Source: CAWGGS01 sp046704745
GTDB lineage: Bacteria > Desulfobacterota > Desulfobulbia > Desulfobulbales > Desulfocapsaceae
Length of the DNA: 64,000 nucleotides
Assembly (NCBI GenBank): GCA_046704745.1
Contig: JBJKRL010000150.1
Location: 1 to 64,000 of the forward strand
Direction: 5' to 3'
The position numbers and the translations under genes were made by a program. This document shows positions 41,660 through 50,700 of this stretch, in pieces. The first letter of the stretch is position 1. Every line of letters starts with the position of its first letter. The notes under the pieces were generated by a model. That model made no database searches, was not told where the DNA came from, and saw only the letters and a program-made list of their open reading frames with translations.

Positions 41660-41705
41660 TTGTTGAGCTCGCTCCACGAGAATGTACATTCATGAGAAAT
41701 CCGGA
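41660..41705. repeat. Solo copy of the ATGAGAAAT repeat end
   Basis: TTGTTGAGCTCGC followed by CACGAGAATGTACATTC and ATGAGAAATCCGG matches the copy at 21367-21418 after a small gap. It shares its right end with the terminal repeat of the element at 47372-47620. It lies in the gap before the ABC exporter ATPase gene. Confidence 0.6.
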
Positions 41706-41746
41706 TAGGCGACAAGGAGCAGGAGATAGGGGATAGGGAGAAATCA

Positions 41747-42562
41747 ATGAGTACAAATGTTCTGCAAATCGAAAATTTAACAAAAAAATTTGGGAACTTC
41801 ATTGCGGTGGATGACGTTTCGCTCACCGTTTCCGCCGGGGAAATCTATGGCTTCCTCGGGCCCAACGGTGCCGGGAAGACCACGACCATCAAGATGTTGG
41901 CAGGACTGCTTTTGCCCACCAGCGGCCGGGTCTTCATCAACGGCTTTGATCTCATCCATTCTCCGCTTGAGAGCAAACGGGCTACAGGGTACATCCCCGA
42001 CCGTCCCTTTCTCTATGAAAAACTGACAGGGGACGAATACCTGCGCTTTATCGCCAGCCTCTATGTTGTCTCTGATGTCGAACATGTTCTTGCCAAGGCC
42101 GCAAGATACCTTGACCTCTTTGATCTCGGGTCATGGCGGCATCACCTGATCGAAGGTTATTCCCACGGCATGCGGCAAAAATTAATAATGGCCTCTATCT
42201 TTATGCTCGATCAGCCCCTGATCGTGGTTGACGAGCCCATGGTCGGACTTGATCCGAAAAGCGCTCGAATTGTAAAAGAGCTTTTCAAAACCCTTGCCGA
42301 GGGGGGCACCACCATCTTTCTTTCAACCCATTCCATGGAGATTGCCGAAGAACTCTGTGATCACATCGGCATCCTTGTCGGAGGCCGACTCACCACCTCG
42401 GGCACCATGACCGAGTTGCGCAGGCAGGCGGCATCCGGGCGGGAAAACCTTGAGGATGTCTTCCTGGAGTTAACGGGTGTTTATGAACTGCAAAGCGTCA
42501 TCAAGGCCTTAAAAGGCGAATCCCTTTCAGACTCGCATGATTCGGTTCGGAGGAAACGATGA
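41747..42562 (+). CDS. ABC exporter ATPase
   Basis: The 271-residue ATPase has Walker A GPNGAGKTTT (about 37-46) and a Walker B run IVVDEPMVGLDP. The signature is shifted to YSHGMRQKL in place of LSGGQ, and the H-loop is STHSMEIAEELCD. The C-terminal 70 residues are the extra region of the ABC-2 type (CcmA-like) ATPases. It pairs with the large membrane protein encoded next, with a 4-base ATGA overlap. GGGAGAAATCA is the ribosome site. Substrate is unknown; the neighbouring transglutaminase-like protein hints at envelope or peptide traffic. Confidence 0.93.
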   Translation: MSTNVLQIENLTKKFGNFIAVDDVSLTVSAGEIYGFLGPNGAGKTTTIKMLAGLLLPTSGRVFINGFDLIHSPLESKRATGYIPDRPFLYEKLTGDEYLRFIASLYVVSDVEHVLAKAARYLDLFDLGSWRHHLIEGYSHGMRQKLIMASIFMLDQPLIVVDEPMVGLDPKSARIVKELFKTLAEGGTTIFLSTHSMEIAEELCDHIGILVGGRLTTSGTMTELRRQAASGRENLEDVFLELTGVYELQSVIKALKGESLSDSHDSVRRKR

Positions 42563-44202
42563 TACGGCTTTTTAAACCTTGGTTTCTCAGTAACATCAAT
42601 CGATTTTTTCCCGGTAGAAAAATCGGTTTGCGTCCGCTTCTTATCTTCAGCCTCGGTGTCTTGGTCTGTGGAATTACCTATTACGTCACCCTGCGGGTCC
42701 TTACCTATTTCCACAGTCAGAATGAACTGGGTGTGATCTTAAGTCTGAAGATCTTCCAGATGGCCTGGATTACCATCTTTGCCATGCTGATTTTTTCCTC
42801 TATGGTTACGGCGGTCTCAACGCTCTACCTTTCAAGCGACAACGAGATTATTCTGGCAGCACCGCTTGGCTGTAATGAACTCTATCTGATGCGCTTTATT
42901 ACGACCACGATCAGCACTTCCTGGATGGTGTTGATATTTTCCCTGCCGATCTTCGGGGCCTATGCCAAGGTCTTTCACGCAGGTCTTTTTTTCTGGCCGC
43001 TTCTTTTGCTGGCGGTTCCGACCATGGCTTTTGTCGCTTCGGCTTTTGCCATGCTTTTAACCGTAATTTTGGTCTATTTCTTCCCTGCCAGACGAACCAA
43101 GGATATCATCCTTTATCTCTCGCTCCTGTTCGGCATTCTGCTCTACCTTATATTTCGCCTCATGCGACCAGAGGACCTGGTCAATCCGGACAAGTATGGA
43201 GAATTTATAGAGTATTTCTCGGCCATATCAGTCCCTGTCAGTTCCTGGCTTCCTGCCGGCTGGTCGGCAAATCTGCTCTCAACTTATCTGTTGGATGGAG
43301 AGATTGACTGGCTCCTGGTCGGGTTACTTGTTACAACACCCCTCATCCTTTACTTTGCCGGTGAAATGGCTATGAACCGCTGGTTTTTTGCCGGCTTTAC
43401 CAAATCCCAGGAATCCTTCGGCGGCCACATGCATTTTAAGCCGACCCGCAGATTCTCGGCAAGTTGGGCATGGGTTTTCAGAAAGGAGATGAAATATTTT
43501 CTGCGTGATTCGAGCGAATGGTCGCAGCTTTTTATGATCGGAGCGCTGATTGTCGTCTACTTGTATAACTTCAAAGTCTTGCCTCTTGACCGGGCGCCGA
43601 TGCCAACCGTTTACCTGGCCAATCTCATAGCCTTTGCCAATATAGGACTTGTAGGCTTTATGGCGGCATCTCTTGCAGCCCGTTTCGTCTATCCGTCACT
43701 TGGCAGTGAACGCGGCGCCTTTTATCTCATCGGCAGCGCCCCCCTGCCGCTTGCTCGTTTCTTGCTCTATAAGTACCTCTTTTACCTTCCTCCATTTACC
43801 ATACTGACTCTTCTGTTGGTAATCGTTTCCAATCATATGTTGGAGATACATGGGCCGATGGTCTGGATTTCCCTCTTCCTCTCTCTCCTGCTCACCTGGA
43901 CAACCGTTGCCATGGCACTTGGTTTCGGATCCTATTTTGTCGATTTTAAATCGGAAAACAGGGCGGCAGCCATGGGACCCGGCTCCATCCTCTTCCTCTT
44001 TTGTGCAGTCCTCTATCAACTGGCCATCATCGCAGTCGGGATTTTCCCGATTTATCGTCTTATTCGGGGCTGGATTCGAACTTCGGTCATTTTGTGGGAG
44101 CCGGCGCTCTTCTTAGGCCTCTGGGCTGCAGGCGCCGTCGTTGTCTCTGTATGCATAGCCGTCTTTATCTGCAGGCGGAGCCTTAAGGCCTTGCAGGGAT
44201 GA
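42559..44202 (+). CDS. ABC exporter membrane subunit (large ABC-2-type)
   Basis: The 547-residue protein has about 12-14 hydrophobic segments (for example near 30-50, 70-95, 115-140, 155-185, 200-215 and from 325 on). KEMKYFLRDSSEWSQLFMIGALIVVYLYN in the middle resembles the fused repeat of putative ABC exporters. The length suits a single-chain dimeric ABC-2 permease, like the PGA/YsaB-type fused exporters. The overlap with the ATPase gene fixes the partnership. No recognised substrate motif was found. Confidence 0.85.
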   Translation: MIRLFKPWFLSNINRFFPGRKIGLRPLLIFSLGVLVCGITYYVTLRVLTYFHSQNELGVILSLKIFQMAWITIFAMLIFSSMVTAVSTLYLSSDNEIILAAPLGCNELYLMRFITTTISTSWMVLIFSLPIFGAYAKVFHAGLFFWPLLLLAVPTMAFVASAFAMLLTVILVYFFPARRTKDIILYLSLLFGILLYLIFRLMRPEDLVNPDKYGEFIEYFSAISVPVSSWLPAGWSANLLSTYLLDGEIDWLLVGLLVTTPLILYFAGEMAMNRWFFAGFTKSQESFGGHMHFKPTRRFSASWAWVFRKEMKYFLRDSSEWSQLFMIGALIVVYLYNFKVLPLDRAPMPTVYLANLIAFANIGLVGFMAASLAARFVYPSLGSERGAFYLIGSAPLPLARFLLYKYLFYLPPFTILTLLLVIVSNHMLEIHGPMVWISLFLSLLLTWTTVAMALGFGSYFVDFKSENRAAAMGPGSILFLFCAVLYQLAIIAVGIFPIYRLIRGWIRTSVILWEPALFLGLWAAGAVVVSVCIAVFICRRSLKALQG

Positions 44203-44238
44203 GACGAGTAGGCAACGATTTTCTATGAAATACCCAGG

Positions 44239-45276
44239 CTAGTCGGCGAAACGGGAGCGTATGTCGACAAACAGATCGAAATTATTTGCGAAATCATCGA
44301 AGATCAGGGCATCAAAATGTTTTCCCCGGCCTTGGCGCATGATTTCCAGGGCCTCATCCGGTGGAATGGCATCTTTATAGACGCGGTTGCTTGTCAGGGC
44401 ATCAAAGACATCACAGACTGCGGCAAGACGGCCGGAGATCGGTATTGAATCCGATGCTAATCCGCGAGGATAGCCGCTTCCATCGATTTTTTCATGGTGG
44501 GTCAAGGCTATTTCCGCTCCAAGCTGGAGAATATCCGATGTTGATTCCGAAAGGATCCTGTAGCCGATTTCACAGTGGGTCTTCATGATTTCAAATTCTT
44601 CGGCCGTCAGTTTTCCGGGTTTAAGCAAGATGAAATCGGAAATGCCGATCTTTCCTACGTCATGGAGTGGGGAGGCATCTCTTAGCTTTTTGCAAAAGGC
44701 TTCTTCGAGATCACGAAGTGTTGCCAATTGCCAGCAATAATGTCCCATTCTGAGGGTGTGTTTGGCGGTTTCATCATCGCGGAACTCTGCTGCTTTGGAG
44801 AGAATCTGAATGGATTCTTCACGGGATTTGAAAAGCTCTCTGGTGCGTTCTTCAACCAGCATTTCAAGTTTTTCTCGATGCTTGCGATTCTCTATTTCAA
44901 GGTGGCGTCTTCGCAATGCATTGGTGATATTGATGACCAGCTCGTTGTAATGAAAAGGTTTGGTGATGTAGCCATAAGCTCCCATCTGTAAGGTTTCGAT
45001 GGCCGTTTCCCGGTCATCTATTCCTGTAACCATGATAACCGCAAGATCAGGGTAACGTTCCAGAGCTATCTTGAGCAGTTCCACTCCGCTCATCCCTTCC
45101 ATATCGATGTCACTGATCATCAATTGAACTGGCTTGGCGGAGAGTATGGAAAGCGCTGCCGCTGCACTCTCGGCCAGGTGGAACTGGTACCCTTCTTTTT
45201 TGACAAAGGCTGCGATGAGGTTTCGGATCTGCTCGTCATCGTCGACAATTAAGATATCCTGATTGTTTATTTCCAT
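44239..45276 (-). CDS. HD-GYP response regulator (cyclic di-GMP phosphodiesterase)
   Basis: The 345-residue protein has an N-terminal receiver domain (about 6-125; DDDEQ acidic pocket, the phosphorylated Asp in MISDIDM near 56, VTGI, and K in YITKPFHYNEL), a coiled linker and a C-terminal HD-GYP domain (about 155-340). The metal-binding HD is in SPLHDVGKIG, and the GYP signature in HHEKIDGSGYPRGL is intact. It therefore should hydrolyse cyclic di-GMP under the control of an unlinked histidine kinase. With the GGDEF and PilZ proteins it completes a second-messenger set in this window. ATG 45276 is the only good start. Confidence 0.95.
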   Translation of the reverse strand: MEINNQDILIVDDDEQIRNLIAAFVKKEGYQFHLAESAAAALSILSAKPVQLMISDIDMEGMSGVELLKIALERYPDLAVIMVTGIDDRETAIETLQMGAYGYITKPFHYNELVINITNALRRRHLEIENRKHREKLEMLVEERTRELFKSREESIQILSKAAEFRDDETAKHTLRMGHYCWQLATLRDLEEAFCKKLRDASPLHDVGKIGISDFILLKPGKLTAEEFEIMKTHCEIGYRILSESTSDILQLGAEIALTHHEKIDGSGYPRGLASDSIPISGRLAAVCDVFDALTSNRVYKDAIPPDEALEIMRQGRGKHFDALIFDDFANNFDLFVDIRSRFAD

Positions 45277-45404
45277 GTGAAATTTGCTGATCTAGAAGTT
45301 AATTTTTAAAATTGCGTGCAACGTATGTATTTAAGCATAAGTTTTGTTGGAATTGCAAATTCTCCAATTAAAAATCTAGAACTTCAGGGAAATTTGGCGT
45401 CTTT

Positions 45405-46667
45405 TTATTTAGACTTGAGATCGGGCATGCCGGCAACGTCGATTCGTTCTTTTAGACCGTGATGAATGCCGATCATGAGAGCCAGATACTCTCTTAGGTG
45501 TCTGGTGAGTAAAAAGTTTCCATGCACGAAACGTCTGGCCCTTTGTCCCATCTCCATACTTTTCTCCCTGTTATGCAGTAGATATCTGATGCGCAGAGCG
45601 GCACCTTCGGGACTCTGCACCAGGAACCCGGTATAGTGGTTAATGACCTGTAGCCTGATGCCTCCCGTATCGCCGCCTATTACCGGTTTGCCTTTCCACA
45701 TTGCTTCTGATACCGTCAGTCCGAAGCCTTCTTTTATGGATTTTTGCAAGACGATGTCGGCGGCTCGCTGCAAGGCGTTTATCTGCCTGTGGGCGTCGGG
45801 AGGCAGCAGCAGGATCCGAATGTTCGGGTCGTCTCCTGCCGCCTTTTTGACCTCATTTAAAACAATTTCACCTTCCGGGTCGTCGGTGGCCCCGCCTCCG
45901 GCCAGGATCAGCTGCATGGGTGTGGATTTGCTTGCGTCTTTATAGGCATGGATGACGCCGATTGGGTCTTTGAACCTGTCGAAGCGTGAGACCTGCAGGA
46001 CCAGCGGAAGAGAAGCATCGATAGTAAATCCTGCCAGGGTGGTTTGAATCTCTTCCTCCTCCAGCTCTCTGTTCTTATCGCTCAACGGATCGATTGAAGG
46101 AGCAATCAGGTATTGGGGATGAGGGAGTGGTTGGGCGAAATCCGGCAGGGAGAAGATGCTGGCATCATAGGCGGCAACATGTTTTTTCAAGTACTTCCAC
46201 ACCGGTCTGTAAGGTCTGCTGCAATCGATATGACAACGCCATATCCATTTTCCCTTGCGATTCGGGCAAAGGCCCAGAAAAAATGCCGGTTGAGGATCAT
46301 GAATAAAGACAAAATCCGCCTCCTCGAGCAAAGGCCGCAGACGATCGCAATTTTGTCTATTAACCTCCTCATAGGCTGCAATCATGGAGGCGGAAAAGGC
46401 CACGGTGTTGCCCTGGAGGCCGTTGTGAAAGGCTTTGGTGCAATCGTAGAACGGGGGTGTTCCTTCGATAACCTCCCAATGTGTGTCAAGCCCCAAGGCC
46501 TGCATAAGAGGGATCATTTTGACAAGAATCTCGGCAACACCTCCACCCTCACGAGTGGAATTCACATGGACAACTTTCATCCCGTTCAAAGGAGCGGCAA
46601 GTTGCCGGAGATGATCGACGACTTCATATCCGGCCGCCTGGGCATAGAGTTCAAGCAGCTCGCTCAT
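45405..46667 (-). CDS. treT: Trehalose glycosyltransferring synthase (TreT), GT4
   Basis: The 420-residue glycosyltransferase belongs to the TreT/trehalose phosphorylase group of GT4. It has VVHVNSTREGGGVAEILVKMIPLM near the N-terminus, which is diagnostic of the family, and FVFIHDPQPAFFLGL. The GT-B second domain has VLQVSRFDRFKDPIGVI and the donor-binding KEGFGLTVSEAMWKGKPVIGG (E-x7-E). It joins glucose from NDP-glucose to glucose, making trehalose. It overlaps the DUF5752 gene by 4 bases (ATGA). The operon also contains TreYZ, giving two routes to trehalose. Confidence 0.9.
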   Translation of the reverse strand: MSELLELYAQAAGYEVVDHLRQLAAPLNGMKVVHVNSTREGGGVAEILVKMIPLMQALGLDTHWEVIEGTPPFYDCTKAFHNGLQGNTVAFSASMIAAYEEVNRQNCDRLRPLLEEADFVFIHDPQPAFFLGLCPNRKGKWIWRCHIDCSRPYRPVWKYLKKHVAAYDASIFSLPDFAQPLPHPQYLIAPSIDPLSDKNRELEEEEIQTTLAGFTIDASLPLVLQVSRFDRFKDPIGVIHAYKDASKSTPMQLILAGGGATDDPEGEIVLNEVKKAAGDDPNIRILLLPPDAHRQINALQRAADIVLQKSIKEGFGLTVSEAMWKGKPVIGGDTGGIRLQVINHYTGFLVQSPEGAALRIRYLLHNREKSMEMGQRARRFVHGNFLLTRHLREYLALMIGIHHGLKERIDVAGMPDLKSK

Positions 46668-47350
46668 TTTTCACCTCCTTCCAGCCTGTTTCTCATCAAT
46701 TGCTCCACTCGCCAGCGCACCTCATTAAGAGAAGAGAAGAAGGGATCGATGGCCGCCAACTGGTTGCGAAGATCAGCATACTCCTCATGCCACCCAGCCA
46801 ACCAGGCGCTGAAATCGTCACAGTTCCCCTCCGTTCGGCGTCTGGCATCGATAAAATGGTAAAAGACGGACCCCAGAGGCATACTCGGAATGGCGGCCAG
46901 CAGGTCTGACGGCTGGTGCAGGTACCGGTTGGTGTCAAAGACCACGATCTGCGACTTTAGGAAATAAAATTTCTGGTCTGCTTTGGCCCACGGCATGTAT
47001 TCCGAGATATCCAGATGTTCGGCAATGCAGTCCGCAACTTCTTCCCGGATCTCCTCAATGGCGGTAAACGCTGCCGGGGTGATCATGCTCAATTTTTCCG
47101 CCAAGGCCTTCTCGTGCAGGGCGCGGTAAATCCAGGAGGCAAAATCGTTATTGTACTCAGGTTCGCTGAATCGGGGAGCGAGCAACCTGCCCCAGAAATG
47201 ATGGTAGATGCTTGCCGTATCCACGCGCAGCAGATTGTCATGAAATTCCGCAAGAGTCTGTGCCTTATACCCGGTCGACTGAGCGACGAGGGCGCAATCG
47301 CGCAGATGAAAAGGTTGACAAGAGGAGTTGTGGGGATTTGCAGATGTCAT
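46664..47350 (-). CDS. DUF5752 protein upstream of TreT
   Basis: The 228-residue protein matches the DUF5752 pattern as I recall it: FHLRDCALVAQSTGYKAQTLAEF, RVDTASIYHHFWGRLL, FNNDFASWIYRALHEKALAEKL (here YNNDFASWIYRALHE) and a C-terminal helical part. These proteins occur beside trehalose synthesis genes in anaerobes, but a function is not known. Its gene overlaps treT by 4 bases, which suggests co-translation and a joint role. The upstream 360 bases contain the inverted-repeat element that separates it from treY. Confidence 0.8.
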   Translation of the reverse strand: MTSANPHNSSCQPFHLRDCALVAQSTGYKAQTLAEFHDNLLRVDTASIYHHFWGRLLAPRFSEPEYNNDFASWIYRALHEKALAEKLSMITPAAFTAIEEIREEVADCIAEHLDISEYMPWAKADQKFYFLKSQIVVFDTNRYLHQPSDLLAAIPSMPLGSVFYHFIDARRRTEGNCDDFSAWLAGWHEEYADLRNQLAAIDPFFSSLNEVRWRVEQLMRNRLEGGEK

Positions 47351-47371
47351 TGGGAACTCCTGGTATGAAGC

Positions 47372-47620
47372 TTAACCCGGATTTCTCATCAGCCCACGCA
47401 GCGTCAGGTTCGAAGTTTTTGGCAATGGACTATAATAAACTATGTTCATTGCCAAAACACTGAAGAAGATGGCGCTGCCTGGGCTGTACCCAAGGGCATT
47501 TCTTTCAGGGCACCTTTGGTGAACACTGTGGAAATTTGATAACGTTCCTGTTTCTGTAAAATGTCTTGCTCTTCCTGCCGTGGAGACAATTGACACTGTG
47601 TCCATGAGAAATCCGGGTTA
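47372..47620. mobile_element. MITE-like inverted-repeat element in the trehalose operon
   Basis: TAACCCGGATTTCTCAT (47373-47389) is repeated inverted and exact as ATGAGAAATCCGGGTTA (47604-47620), giving a non-coding element of about 248 bases. A second hairpin lies inside, TTTTGGCAATG (47417-47427) with CATTGCCAAAA (47447-47457). Solo copies of the same end occur at 21402-21418 and 41691-41705. No transposase is present. It lies between treY and the DUF5752 gene and would be transcribed in the operon, so its hairpins may terminate or process the mRNA. Confidence 0.7.
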
Positions 47621-47709
47621 GCGGCTTTTATTGTCAGCAGGCCCTGCACTTTTGTATGAAGCCTCTTTTATTTTATAAGATCAAGCTGGAGGGAGTAAAG
47701 GAGCCGGAC

Positions 47710-50700
47710 TTAATCTTTTTCCACAAATTCAAGAAAAGCAATGGGGAGAATTGAAAAAACTTCTTCCATCGACAATACTGCTTTGCCGGAGATAGTCTTG
47801 GACTGGCTGGATTTCCCCGTCAGGATATCATGCCAGCTGCCGGTGTGCTCGGCCGGCGTTTCCAGATAGGTATCCGCCCAGACAGCGCCACAGGGAGGTG
47901 TTCGTCCTTGATCGGTCAGGGAAGAAAAAAACCTGGAACAGACTGAGACTACAGTCTTTTTGCCGAACCGGCGGGCAAAGCCGCAGAGATTTTCGGCTCT
48001 TGGTCCTATGGATAACAGGGGAATATACCCACCTAGCCGGAAAAGATCTTCGTGCTGACTGCGAAACGAAAGCAGACGCCAGGTGAGAAAAAGCTTAAGG
48101 CGACCGTCTTCCATGGTGGCAAGCAATTGGCCTGCCAGATCGCGGGCGTCGGTGTGGCTGACGCGTCCTTTGAGTTCGGCGAGCATGTCTTTGCGGACCG
48201 TATAATCGACAGGTTGCCTGTTGTCCGGATCGACCAGACAAAAATTCCAGAGTTCGCACCCCTGATAGATATCAGGAATGCCCGGAGCCGTCAGTTTCAG
48301 AAGGCTTTGCGAGAGACTGTTATAGAGGCCGAGACATGCAATAATGTGATGAAATTCTATGAAATCGGAGAGGAACGGGGTGCCGTCTGTTAACAGGGCA
48401 TCTATGAAGGAAGATAAGGCTTCTTCATAGGAGGGATTGGGTTCGGCCCAGGAACTGTGGGTTTTCGCTTCCCGGCAGGCTTTTTCCATGTAGGCCAGAA
48501 GTCTCTCCCGGAGAGGAGCAGGGTCTTGTGCCTGGCCTCCAAGGCTGGGCCAGATTGCCAGAAGGGTCTGGTAGAGGAGATATTCGTCATTGGCGCTTGG
48601 TGCCTTCTTACCGCTAAGAACCTTGACATGACCACGATTGAGACGGCTCCAATACAGCAGACGCCTGTTCCATTCGTCCGGGACCTCCGACAGAACATTG
48701 AGGCGACATCGGGCGTCTTCACTCCGTTTACTGTCATGGGTCGAAGTGGTGAGCATGCTGTGCGGCCATCTCTCCGCCCGTTCCCGGCAAAGACGGTGGA
48801 AGGCGGCGATGCTGGCTCCATAGCGCCGTGGATCTGAGCCAACTTCATTGAGTGAAACCAGGCGATTGTAGACATAAAAGGCAGTATCCTCCATTGCCTT
48901 GGCCATAACCGGAGCGGTGAACTGCTGGAATCGCATGGCAAAATCAACCGCTGCCAACCGAAATTCGTGGCTCATGCCACTTTCTTGCTCGGGAAGGAGG
49001 ATAGATCGGAGAAAATCGAAAATGGTATGATCGGAAATGGGGCTGTTCTTTTTCGCCCGGGAGATCGCTCGATCTATGGCATTGCGATCCTGGGAAGAGA
49101 TATCGTTTTCCGTGATGTACGTTCGGTAAACCGGGAAACAGGCGGCAACCTCGGATAAAGCCTCTCTTAGATTGTTGAGGGTGAAATCGCGGGTCTGCCA
49201 GTTGCGTTCCGAGAGCTTGTCGAGACGGTTGGCCAGGACATTGAGTTCACTTGCAAGAACCAGGCGCATGATCTGCTTTTTACATTGGTAGAGTATGGTA
49301 TCGAAGTCGTCGGTTACTCCTGTGAACCGTCGGTAGATGCGGCTCATTCGTTTTTCCGATTTCTTATCGATAAAGAGATTATTGGCCAGACTTGCAAAAT
49401 CATATCCCGTGGTGCCGTACACCGGCCACTCCGGCGGCAGGTGCTCGTAATGGGCCAGAATTTTTTCCGCTATGAGATAGACGGGAATTTCCTGTTTTTC
49501 CGTTGGAGTCGGCTGTAGTTGGTTGCAGAGTCTATGGTAGTATTGGGCTGGGGCAAAAAGACCGTCCGGATGATCAATACGCAGCCCTTCTATCCTGCCT
49601 TGCCTGATGAGATCGAATATCAGCCGGTGAGTGGCGGTGAAGACCTCCTCCTTCTCCACGCAAAGTGCCGCCAGATCATTGATGTCGAAGAAACGGCGAT
49701 AATTGATTTCATCGGCTGCAACCCGCCAGTTGGCGAGCCGGTACGTCTGCTCTTCAAGTAGGGCATGAAAGGCCGACAGATTGGAGGCTTCAGCGGTCCG
49801 GTTGTTGTATTCGTCTTCGGTCTCAAGGAGATAATGCTTGATATCCGGGCATTTATCGGCCAACACAGCCAGGCGGTCTTTAAGAATCTCCTTGTCTCTA
49901 CGGCGGATACGGACTTTTTTCGCATCCGGCTCGGCAGCAGGTGCCAACTGGCCAAAAGCAGTGATAAGGCTCAGGAGTTCTATAAAAAACGGGTTGTCCG
50001 GACCCATGCGAATTTCCAGAAGATCAAGACGCCGGTTGAGAACGGTCGGGTAGGTCCGGGGGTCGAGGGGAAAGCGGTGGGTATAGTATAAAATGGAAAA
50101 AGAGCCACAGGCGGTATCGGCTGCCAGTTTCAGGCTGCCTTGTTCCAGTGCCTTTCCGTAGGGTTCGCCCAGCACCGGTATCAACAGCTTTTGCCGCAGC
50201 TCCCCTTTTACCGGTTCCCAGTCAATGTCGAAAAACTCGGCATAGGAGGACGAGGGACCGTTTTCCAAGACATCGAGCCACCAGACGTTGTCGCTGCCCA
50301 TGACACCCATGTGGTTGGGAACGATGTCCATTATCTGGCCAATGGTATGGTCTTTTAAAATCTGATTGAATCGTTTGAAATCGTCCATCCCGCCGATTTC
50401 CTCATTGAAGGCATTGGGGTCGACCACGTCATACCCGTGGGTGCTGCCGGATCGGGCGGCAAAACAGGGTGATGTGTAACAATGACTGATGCCTAACTCG
50501 GCGAGATAGGGAACGATCTCCGCAGCTTGCGCAAATGTGAAGTTCCGGTTGAGCTGGAGTCTGTAGGTCGCCCGGGGGATTGTCGGCTGCAGGGGTTGAT
50601 ATCCCTTGGATTCATGGGCAATGGGACTTCGGGCCCGCTCATTTGTGATGGCAGCGGCAAAATCGGCAAGCGTGGAAGATGATGGCATCTCTTCGAGAGC

